NCBI GenBank assembly: GCA_945910005.1
Contig: OX246745.1
Span: 43,790,251 to 43,854,250 of the forward strand
Direction of reading: 5' to 3'
Length of the DNA stretch: 64,000 nucleotides
Origin: Isoperla grammatica
Taxonomy: Eukaryota; Arthropoda; Insecta; Plecoptera; Perlodidae
Below, piece by piece: positions 54,215 through 62,900 of the stretch; the first letter of the stretch is position 1; the number at the start of each line of letters is the position of its first letter. The notes beneath the pieces were generated by a model. It worked only from the letters and a program-made list of their open reading frames with translations. It searched no databases and was not told the origin of the DNA. The position numbers were made by a program, and so were the translations under genes.

Positions 54215-56375
54215 CTCGTTCTAAGGCACTCTGTCGTTCATACACAGATAACAGTCACGTGACAGTCATACGGGGCGGAACATGTCAATAACAGGTGGCT
54301 CGTTCTAAGGCCCTCTGTCGTTCATACACAACACAGATAACAGTCAAGTGACAGTCATACGGGGCGGAACATGTCAATAACAGGTGGCTCGTTCTAAGGC
54401 CCTCTGTCGTTCATACACAGATAACAGTCACGTGACAGTCATACGGGGCGGAACATGTCAATAACAGGTGGCTCGTTCTAAGGCCCTCTGTCGTTCATAC
54501 AATGATAACAGTCACGTGACAGTCATACGGGGCGGAACATGTCAATAACAGGTGGCTCGTTCTAAGGCCCTCTGTCGTTCATACACAGATAACAGTCACG
54601 TGACAGTCATACGGGGCGGAACATGTCAATAACAGGTGGCTCGTTCTAAGGCCCTCTGTCGTTCATACAATGATAACAGTCACGTGACAGTCATACGGGG
54701 CGGAACATGTCAATAACAGGTGGCTCGTTCTAAGGCCCTCTGTCGTTCATACACAGATAACAGTCACGTGACAGTCATACGGGGCGGAACATGTCAATAA
54801 CAGGTGGCTCGTTCTAAGGCCCTCTGTCGTTCATACACAGATAACAGTCACGTGACAGTCATACGGGGCGGAACATGTCAATAACAGGTGGCTCGTTCTA
54901 AGGCCCTCTGTCGTTCATACACAGATAACAGTCACGTGACAGTCATACGGGGCGGAACATGTCAATAACAGGTGGCTCGTTCTAAGGCACTCTGTCGTTC
55001 ATACAATGATAACAGTCACGTGACAGTCATACGGGGCGGAACATGTCAATAACAGGTGGCTCGTTCTAAGGCACTCTGTCGTTCATACACAGATAACAGT
55101 CACGTGACAGTCATACGGGGCGGAACATGTCAATAACAGGTGGCTCGTTCTAAGGCCCTCTGTCGTTCATACACAGATAACAGTCACGTGACAGTCATAC
55201 GGGGCGGAACATGTCAATAACAGGTGGCTCGTTCTAAGGCCCTCTGTCGTTCATACACAGATAACAGTCACGTGACAGTCATACGGGGCGGAACATGTCA
55301 ATAACAGGTGGCTCGTTCTAAGGCACTCTGTCGTTCATACACAGATAACAGTCACGTGACAGTCATACGGGGCGGAACATGTCAATAACAGGTGGCTCGT
55401 TCTAAGGCCCTCTGTCGTTCATACACAACACAGATAACAGTCAAGTGACAGTCATACGGGGCGGAACATGTCAATAACAGGTGGCTCGTTCTAAGGCCCT
55501 CTGTCGTTCATACACAGATAACAGTCACGTGACAGTCATACGGGGCGGAACATGTCAATAACAGGTGGCTCGTTCTAAGGCCCTCTGTCGTTCATACACA
55601 GATAACAGTCACGTGACAGTCATACGGGGCGGAACATGTCAATAACAGGTGGCTCGTTCTAAGGCCCTCTGTCGTTCATACACAGATAACAGTCACGTGA
55701 CAGTCATACGGGGCGGAACATGTCAATAACAGGTGGCTCGTTCTAAGGCCCTCTGTCGTTCATACAATGATAACAGTCACGTGACAGTCATACGGGGCGG
55801 AACATGTCAATAACAGGTGGCTCGTTCTAAGGCCCTCTGTCGTTCATACACAGATAACAGTCACGTGACAGTCATACGGGGCGGAACATGTCAATAACAG
55901 GTGGCTCGTTCTAAGGCCCTCTGTCGTTCATACACAGATAACAGTCACGTGACAGTCATACGGGGCGGAACATGTCAATAACAGGTGGCTCGTTCTAAGG
56001 CCCTCTGTCGTTCATACAATGATAACAGTCACGTGACAGTCATACGGGGCGGAACATGTCAATAACAGGTGGCTCGTTCTAAGGCCCTCTGTCGTTCATA
56101 CACAGATAACAGTCACGTGACAGTCATACGGGGCGGAACATGTCAATAACAGGTGGCTCGTTCTAAGGCCCTCTGTCGTTCATACACAGATAACAGTCAC
56201 GTGACAGTCATACGGGGCGGAACATGTCAATAACAGGTGGCTCGTTCTAAGGCACTCTGTCGTTCATACACAGATAACAGTCACGTGACAGTCATACGGG
56301 GCGGAACATGTCAATAACAGGTGGCTCGTTCTAAGGCCCTCTGTCGTTCATACACAACACAGATAACAGTCAAGT
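54215..56375 (+). repeat. Right-end variant cluster with 5-bp insertion units
   Basis: Three units (near 54329, 55427 and 56357) carry the extra CAACA in CATACACAACACAGAT together with CAAGTG. Each is immediately preceded by a GGCACTC unit. Spacings of about 1097 and 929 bp equal 13 and 11 units plus the 5-bp insertion. Four other insertion units (near 31041, 34238, 49951 and 51131) keep CACGTG. The linked variants mark a larger repeat block amplified near the right boundary. Confidence 0.7.
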
Positions 56376-57032
56376 GACAGTCATACGGGGCGGAACATGT
56401 CAATAACAGGTGGCTCGTTCTAAGGCCCTCTGTCGTTCATACACAGATAACAGTCACGTGACAGTCATACGGGGCGGAACATGTCAATAACAGGTGGCTC
56501 GTTCTAAGGCCCTCTGTCGTTCATACACAGATAACAGTCACGTGACAGTCATACGGGGCGGAACATGTCAATAACAGGTGGCTCGTTCTAAGGCCCTCTG
56601 TCGTTCATACACAGATAACAGTCACGTGACAGTCATACGGGGCGGAACATGTCAATAACAGGTGGCTCGTTCTAAGGCCCTCTGTCGTTCATACACAGAT
56701 AACAGTCACGTGACAGTCATACGGGGCGGAACATGTCAATAACAGGTGGCTCGTTCTAAGGCCCTCTGTCGTTCATACAATGATAACAGTCACGTGACAG
56801 TCATACGGGGCGGAACATGTCAATAACAGGTGGCTCGTTCTAAGGCACTCTGTCGTTCATACACAGATAACAGTCACGTGACAGTCATACGGGGCGGAAC
56901 ATGTCAATAACAGGTGGCTCGTTCTAAGGCCCTCTGTCGTTCATACACAGATAACAGTCACGTGACAGTCATACGGGGCGGAACATGTCAATAACAGGTG
57001 GCTCGTTCTTATACCTTGTTCACACCTTGTCC

Positions 57033-57160
57033 ACTAACAGAAGTTAAGCGAACATTTGTTAGCGCCGTAACCTCGTTCCCTAAACGAAGTTAGTGCTTAA
57101 ACGTAGGTTAGGCTAAACTACGTTCCGTCGGTTCACATTATGTTCTTAATTTCTGTTAGT
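57033..57160. repeat. Inverted-repeat (MITE-like) element, about 128 bp
   Basis: The left arm ACTAACAGAAGTTAAGCGAACAT (57033-57055) is mirrored by the right arm ATGTTCTTAATTTCTGTTAGT (57140-57160), with one mismatch and a 2-base gap. Weaker complementarity continues inward (CGCCGTAAC against the GTTCCGTCGG region). The layout fits a short foldback or MITE-like element. No clear target duplication is visible. Confidence 0.5.
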
Positions 57161-57261
57161 ACCCTAACTTTTGAGCCTTAGGTCGTGCTGCCGGGAAGAT
57201 ATTATTATATATTCCCTGGGCCGGGGTGTAGCCGCACGGCTGAGTCGTGGTCGTGGCCCGA

Positions 57262-57302
57262 TCGTGGCGGTAGCTGTTTTGGCGCGTTTGCTATCGCCAC
57301 GA
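57262..57302. repeat. Short GC-rich hairpin
   Basis: TCGTGGCGGTAGC (57262-57274) and GCTATCGCCACGA (57290-57302) are complementary at 12 of 13 positions around a 15-nt loop. The mismatch would be a G-U pair in RNA. CGATCGTGGCAATAGC at about 57333-57348 is a further diverged copy of one arm, so this is probably part of a larger repeat. Confidence 0.6.
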
Positions 57303-57365
57303 GTTGCGGCCACGATTTATTGGTGCCTAAACCGATCGTGGCAATAGCTACTGATCACTAAGGCC

Positions 57366-57647
57366 CTATTTTCACCCAAGTTGTTTTCAACCAAGTTGGG
57401 TGTCTCCAACATTCAATATGCTATTTGCAACCAAGTTGTTTAGTAAGTTTTATTAGCCTGTATGGCACCCAAGTTGGCAGAAACATTGATTAAGTTTAAT
57501 CAATGGCAGAAACACCCAACTTGGGTGGAAACTACTTTGGTGCAATACCATTTTAATGTTGCACACATCTAACTTGGGTGAAAATAGCATTATTAAACGT
57601 TGGTTGGTTACACCCAACTTGCCTGAAAACAACGTGGGTGCAAATAG
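57366..57647. mobile_element. 282-bp MITE with 38-bp terminal inverted repeats
   Basis: The left end CTATTTTCACCCAAGTTGTT (57366-57403 in full) and the reverse complement of the right end (57610-57647) match at 34 of 38 positions. If a TA target duplication is assumed, the ends are TA-TTTTCACCC and GGGTGCAAA-TA, as expected for Tc1/mariner-like elements; a TWA-type Harbinger site cannot be excluded. The interior repeats the motif CCCAAGTTG/CAACTTGGG about eight times on both strands, including the palindrome ACCCAACTTGGGT near 57514, and has a central foldback ATTGATTAA-GT-TTAATCAAT. No transposase is encoded, so it is a non-autonomous element. A 106-codon minus-strand frame crossing it (57453-57773) is a by-product. 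Confidence 0.78.
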
Positions 57648-58179
57648 ACACTCCGATCTATATGGCCACGACTTTACGAGTACCGTGCGAATAGGGCCAC
57701 CCGTCATATGGCCTGTGGCGGCCTTGTAATCTCTACCATAGCATATATTATCTTTGCTTTTAATCAAGGGCAATTTGTTGTGAATGTTCTGTCTGGGATC
57801 TAGGACTAGGCCATAATGAATAAGCTTATGATTTGTGAGAATCTTATAACTTAAGTTTACTAAAGTGAAGGAATGGTCGTGGAACCCTCGGACAACGCGT
57901 ATGCCTAGGCTAGTCTCGGATACTAGGCCCCTAGGCCTAGGCTAATCTTGAAACCTTGTTATCTAGATAGGCAAAGGGCTAGGCCTAGGCCTACGCCTAG
58001 GATACAACCAGCATATTCACTGTGATAGAATACATAGCCTCTAGCTGTCTATTAAGCGCATTGGTAGTGTTTTGTGGAACTGTTAAGTCGTATTTATTGT
58101 GTATAGTGTTTTATACCGAGTGTGTGTTTTGTAACAAATGATCAGGCCTGGTCCTATGGCCTAAGCTAACCTCAAAACC
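57648..58179. other. Unique GGCCTA-rich region upstream of a candidate exon
   Basis: No open frame with support. 57900-58010 is dense in overlapping CTAGGCCTA and CCTAGGC motifs. A TATA-like TTTATACC lies near 58110, about 70 bp upstream of the candidate start codon, but no promoter can be called with confidence. The last bases before the ATG (CTCAAAACC) give a favourable start context. Confidence 0.5.
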
Positions 58180-58386
58180 ATGCAAGGATCACCAGAAATG
58201 ACTGGTAGTAACAATAGAAACGAGACGTTCACACCAGACTCGGATTATGATGAACTTTTTGCAATTGATGACACAACTATAGAAATATCAACTATAGATG
58301 GACCGAACTCGGTAGATCTGAAAGAAGAAACTGATTTGTTGGGTAGGTACTGGATCGTAAACCTAAAACCTAGGCCTACAAGCTAG
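58180..58386 (+). CDS. Candidate first coding exon, acidic N-terminus, function unknown
   Basis: The open frame begins at an ATG in good context (A at -3; ACCATGC), with a second in-frame ATG at codon 7. The first 54 or so residues are polar and strongly acidic, with D/E-rich stretches such as PDSDYDELFAIDD at about residues 19-31, only one R and one K, and no cysteines. This could be a disordered or transactivation-type N-terminus, but I recognise no family. A plausible splice donor follows: G|GTAGGT after 58342, or AG|GTACTG after 58346. Beyond it the frame reads into CCTAGGCCTAC-type repeat and stops at 58386, which fits intron sequence. I therefore think the real exon ends at 58342 or 58346, and the remaining coding exons lie outside the window or beyond the 97-bp array. 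It could also be a chance open frame. Confidence 0.35.
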   Translation: MQGSPEMTGSNNRNETFTPDSDYDELFAIDDTTIEISTIDGPNSVDLKEETDLLGRYWIVNLKPRPTS

Positions 58387-59495
58387 GCCTATTCTGGCCT
58401 GTCTACTGTTTTGGTTTGAAGTAGACCTGGGTCTAACAAACCTCTCGAGTATAAGTATTTTGCCATAGGCCTACTTAGCATTAGGTAGGCCTACCTTGAG
58501 CCTGTAGGCTTACCATCTGTAGCTAGGGCCTATTTCTGGTAACTGGTTATGTTGAGACTCATAAGTTCATAAAGTGACTGACAGGAGACCTGAAACAGGC
58601 CTGGTTCAGGGATATAGGGCCTAGCTGCTGGTGGCACAATTAACAAAGGCAACAATAGCCCTGTTTGCATGGAGGATTCAAACTACGATTAAGTTTGATT
58701 TTGGATTCAATCCTACTTCACTCGTATGAAACACCTGGGCGACGGGGATCGGATTCGTTCAGTCCTCTTTGAGAAAATGTGGGAGGAAATCAAAAGTAGG
58801 ATTCAATCTCACATGGTCCTCACCATGTCTAATAATAGTCAAATTACAGGGATCCTAATTCCAATACACGGGGCCTGATTAACCAGGTTTCTAGTATGGG
58901 AGTGAACATGGATTGAATCCTATAATATGTTAAGCCCAAACACAAGTTGGGAACAGAGTTAAATTCAACTCAATCCCAACCTTACTTCTGTGATTTGAAA
59001 GGGGCTACCTATGTATGCAGTAAAGTAGGGCTGGGAGAAAACGGTAAATTTTGTAAACATTTATTTTTCCGAGTATTTCGCGTTTAAACGTAGGCCTAAC
59101 ACCCCTCTTGTTCACAAAATGAAAACAAAAAAAGAGTTGTAATGTTCGTGAAAAAACATGTTCAACGAAATAACACGGTTGATTTATTATAATATTCATT
59201 GTTGGTTATATTCCCCACCTTTATGTCCAACTGTCCACAGTCATTTTAACTCCACACACTAAGCTATGCCATGTCGACTCGTCGAAGAGGTGTGACATCA
59301 AAAAAATCTGAATTAGGTTATGTGTTGGGGTGGGGAGGGAGGAGGATTGGTTAGGCGGGGTATAAGTCACGGTTAAACGTGTATGAATGTTTGCACACGT
59401 ATATTTTCGCGCGGGCGTTTAAAGGACTACGCCCTACAGTAGGGGGCCTATAGGCCTACCTATTTAAATATCTTTATCATGCTTTCAGTGAACCC
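58387..59495. other. Intron-like or intergenic DNA, no gene recognised
   Basis: Contains scattered TAGGCCTA motifs, the palindrome GGCCTATAGGCC at 59445-59456, and a possible old repeat at 58661-58960. A 64-codon minus-strand frame at 59005-59199 has no motif or homology I recognise and starts and ends in AT-rich DNA, so it is not called a gene. Confidence 0.5.
58661..58960. repeat. Possible degenerate inverted-repeat element
   Basis: GGATTCAA-type motifs recur in both orientations: TTGGATTCAATCCTACTTC (58701-58719), AAGTAGGATTCAATCTC (58794-58810) and GGATTGAATCCTAT (from 58910). A TGTTTG motif near the left end (58662) and CAAACA near the right end (58937) could be remnants of inverted termini. 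The ends are not well defined. Confidence 0.3.
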
Positions 59496-59519
59496 TTCTT
59501 CTTCTTCTTCTTCTTCTTA
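59496..59519 (+). repeat. (TTC)n microsatellite
   Basis: About eight uninterrupted TTC units with no coding context. Confidence 0.9.
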
Positions 59520-59585
59520 TTGTATATTGATCCCCAATGTACTAGATTATATGGGATATTATACATGGTCAATGGCTAATACTAA

Positions 59586-59603
59586 AATAATAATAATAAT
59601 AAT
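59586..59603 (+). repeat. (AAT)n microsatellite
   Basis: Six AAT units. A short ATTT-type tract follows at 59617-59630. Confidence 0.85.
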
Positions 59604-59812
59604 CAAAATGCATATCTATTTATTTATTTATCAATAGGTTGATATTTGCATAGTAAGGCCTAATATGAATATCATTATTTATTGTCATTTAACATCTTTG
59701 CCTTTATCCTGTAGTCAGTATTAAGTGATTAATGCCCATGAGTTGGTATATACCCTACGGTAAGTACTTCTTTTGTTAAAGGTGGGGCCAGGGTTGGGTT
59801 ATTGACTTGTTT

Positions 59813-59878
59813 GCAAATAATATTCTACGCAACACTTCGAAAGCACCATCGAAAATGCAGAATATGTAGAATATTTGC
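59813..59878. repeat. Short inverted repeat beside the 97-bp array
   Basis: GCAAATAATATTCTAC (59813-59828) and GTAGAATATTTGC (59866-59878) are complementary apart from a 3-base bulge, with a 37-nt spacer. It ends 53 bp before the first 97-bp unit. Confidence 0.6.
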
Positions 59879-59931
59879 CTCAAAAAGTATTTAGCTTATA
59901 ATTGCTCATAATTCAAATATTGCCACCCAGA

Positions 59932-62900
59932 ATTGAACATGAGTAAAACTATTGGTCCGTACTGTGACCTTGCAATGCAACAATCATGACGAGTGTGTTT
60001 AGATCATTCTTCCACGTTGTTGCACAGCATTGAACATGAGTAAAACTATTGGTCCGTATTGTGTCCTTGCAATGCAACAATCATGACGAGTGTGTTTAGA
60101 TCATTCTTCCAGGTTGTTGCACAGCATTGAACAAGAGTAAAACTATTGGTCCGTACTGTGACCTTGCAATGCAACAATCATGACGAGTGTGTTTAGATCA
60201 TTCTTCCACGTTGTTGCACAGCATTGAACATGAGTAAAACTATTGGTCCGTATTGTGTCCTTGCAATGCAACAATCATGACGAGTGTGTTTAGATCATTC
60301 TTCCAGGTTGTTGCACAGCATTGAACAAGAGTAAAACTATTGGTCCGTACTGTGACCTTGCAATGCAACAATCATGACGAGTGTGTTTAGATCATTCTTC
60401 CAGGTTGTTGCACAGCATTGAACATGAGTAAAACTATTGGTCCGTATTGTGTCCTTGCAATGCAACAATCATGACGAGTGTGTTTAGATCATTCTTCCAG
60501 GTTGTTGTACAGCATTGAACAAGAGTAAAACTATTGGTCCGTATTGTGACCTTGCAATGCAACAATCATGACGAGTGTGTTTAGATCATTCTTCCAGGTT
60601 GTTGCACAGCATTGAACATGAGTAAAACTATTGGTCCGTATTGTGACCTTGCAATGCAACAATCATGACGAGTGTGTTTAGATCATTCTTCCAGGTTGTT
60701 GCACAGCATTGAACAAGAGTAAAACTATTGGTCCGTATTGTGTCCTTGCAATGCAACAATCATGACGAGTGTGTTTAGATCATTCTTCCAGGTTGTTGCA
60801 CAGCATTGAACATGAGTAAAACTATTGGTCCGTATTGTGACCTTGCAATGCAACAATCATGACGAGTGTGTTTAGATCATTCTTCCAGGTTGTTGCACAG
60901 CATTGAACATGAGTAAAACTATTGGTCCGTATTGTGACCTTGCAATGCAACAATCATGACGAGTGTGTTTAGATCATTCTTCCAGGTTGTTGCACAGCAT
61001 TGAACAAGAGTAAAACTATTGGTCCGTATTGTGTCCTTGCAATGCAACAATCATGACGAGTGTGTTTAGATCATTCTTCCAGGTTGTTGCACAGCATTGA
61101 ACATGAGTAAAACTATTGGTCCGTATTGTGTCCTTGCAATGCAACAATCATGACGAGTGTGTTTAGATCATTCTTCCAGGTTGTTGCACAGCATTGAACA
61201 TGAGTAAAACTATTGGTCCGTATTGTGTCCTTGCAATGCAACAATCATGACGAGTGTGTTTAGATCATTCTTCCAGGTTGTTGCACAGCATTGAACATGA
61301 GTAAAACTATTGGTCCGTATTGTGACCTTGCAATGCAACAATCATGACGAGTGTGTTTAGATCATTCTTCCAGGTTGTTGCACAGCATTGAACAAGAGTA
61401 AAACTATTGGTCCGTATTGTGACCTTGCAATGCAACAATCATGACGAGTGTGTTTAGATCATTCTTCCAGGTTGTTGCACAGCATTGAACATGAGTAAAA
61501 CTATTGGTCCGTATTGTGACCTTGCAATGCAACAATCATGACGAGTGTGTTTAGATCATTCTTCCAGGTTGTTGCACAGCATTGAACAAGAGTAAAACTA
61601 TTGGTCCGTATTGTGTCCTTGCAATGCAACAATCATGACGAGTGTGTTTAGATCATTCTTCCAGGTTGTTGCACAGCATTGAACATGAGTAAAACTATTG
61701 GTCCGTATTGTGACCTTGCAATGCAACAATCATGACGAGTGTGTTTAGATCATTCTTCCAGGTTGTTGCACAGCATTGAACAAGAGTAAAACTATTGGTC
61801 CGTATTGTGACCTTGCAATGCAACAATCATGACGAGTGTGTTTAGATCATTCTTCCAGGTTGTTGCACAGCATTGAACATGAGTAAAACTATTGGTCCGT
61901 ATTGTGTCCTTGCAATGCAACAATCATGACGAGTGTGTTTAGATCATTCTTCCAGGTTGTTGCACAGCATTGAACATGAGTAAAACTATTGGTCCGTATT
62001 GTGTCCTTGCAATGCAACAATCATGACGAGTGTGTTTAGATCATTCTTCCAGGTTGTTGCACAGCATTGAACATGAGTAAAACTATTGGTCCGTATTGTG
62101 ACCTTGCAATGCAACAATCATGACGAGTGTGTTTAGATCATTCTTCCAGGTTGTTGCACAGCATTGAACAAGAGTAAAACTATTGGTCCGTATTGTGACC
62201 TTGCAATGCAACAATCATGACGAGTGTGTTTAGATCATTCTTCCAGGTTGTTGCACAGCATTGAACAAGAGTAAAACTATTGGTCCGTATTGTGTCCTTG
62301 CAATGCAACAATCATGACGAGTGTGTTTAGATCATTCTTCCAGGTTGTTGCACAGCATTGAACATGAGTAAAACTATTGGTCCGTATTGTGTCCTTGCAA
62401 TGCAACAATCATGACGAGTGTGTTTAGATCATTCTTCCAGGTTGTTGCACAGCATTGAACAAGAGTAAAACTATTGGTCCGTATTGTGACCTTGCAATGC
62501 AACAATCATGACGAGTGTGTTTAGATCATTCTTCCAGGTTGTTGCACAGCATTGAACAAGAGTAAAACTATTGGTCCGTATTGTGTCCTTGCAATGCAAC
62601 AATCATGACGAGTGTGTTTAGATCATTCTTCCAGGTTGTTGCACAGCATTGAACAAGAGTAAAACTATTGGTCTGTATTGTGACCTTGCAATGCAACAAT
62701 CATGACGAGTGTGTTTAGATCATTCTTCCAGGTTGTTGCACAGCATTGAACAAGAGTAAAACTATTGGTCTGTATTGTGACCTTGCAATGCAACAATCAT
62801 GACGAGTTTGTTACGATCATTCTTCCAGGTTGTTGCACAGCATTGAGCAAGAGTAAAACTATTGGTCCGTATTGTGTCCTTGCAATGCAACAATCATGAC

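Larger units (their letters stand above)
13830..56966 (+). promoter_or_regulatory. GTCACGTGAC E-box palindrome, about once per 84 bp
   Basis: Nearly every 84-bp unit holds the perfect 10-bp palindrome GTCACGTGAC, first intact at 13830-13839 and last at 56957-56966. By eye about 45 units carry GTCAAGTGAC instead, which breaks the palindrome, leaving roughly 470 intact. The core CACGTG is the class-B E-box bound by USF, Myc/Max, MITF/TFE and yeast Cbf1 family bHLH proteins. GTCACGTGAC is also the published CLEAR element consensus for TFEB/TFE3. It is flanked by direct copies of ACAGTCA. Whether any factor binds here is unknown; the motif may be incidental to the satellite. Confidence 0.5.
13666..57009 (+). 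repeat. 84-bp satellite array, 515 full units plus partial
   Basis: Head-to-tail 84-bp units read TACGGGGCGGAACATGTCAA, TAACAGGTGGCTCGTTCTAA, GGCCCTCTGTCGTTCATACA, then CAGATAACAGTCACGTGACAGTCA. The first full unit starts at 13677 and the last partial unit at 56972. The distance of 43,295 bp equals 515 x 84 plus 35 bp, explained by seven units with a 5-bp insertion. Variation is concentrated at a few sites: CACAGAT/CAATGAT/CAAAGAT, CACGTG/CAAGTG and GGCCCTC/GGCACTC. Rare changes include ATGTAAATA and CGAGGCGG. The left-most unit is the most divergent (CATCCTATACGG join, CACTAACAGG) and the right end stops abruptly after GGCTCGTTCT. All six frames of the consensus contain a stop, so it is not coding. 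Its chromosomal role (centromeric, subtelomeric or interstitial) is unknown. Confidence 0.98.
57010..57365. other. Unique flank of the 84-bp array with two inverted repeats
   Basis: Non-coding DNA directly right of the 84-bp array. It contains the inverted-repeat element at 57033-57160 and the hairpin at 57262-57302 described separately, and is otherwise unremarkable. GATCGTGG/CCACGATC motifs recur between 57250 and 57345. Confidence 0.6.
59520..59931. other. Unique AT-rich left flank of the 97-bp array
   Basis: Contains the AAT and ATTT microsatellites and an inverted repeat at 59813-59878, and is otherwise non-coding. No promoter, RNA gene or open frame is supported. Confidence 0.5.

Noticed and set aside
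13666..57009. CRISPR-like array
   Set aside because: The whole 84-bp unit is conserved with no variable spacers, and the context is eukaryotic. It is a satellite.
13666..57009. CENP-B box in the 84-bp unit
   Set aside because: CTCGTTCTAAGGCCC aligns only with the TCG and A positions of the CENP-B consensus and lacks the CGGG part, so the match is too weak.
57453..57773. 106-codon minus-strand open frame
   Set aside because: More than half lies inside the inverted-repeat MITE, and no protein motif is visible.
59005..59199. 64-codon minus-strand open frame
   Set aside because: AT-rich, no recognisable motif, no splice or promoter support.
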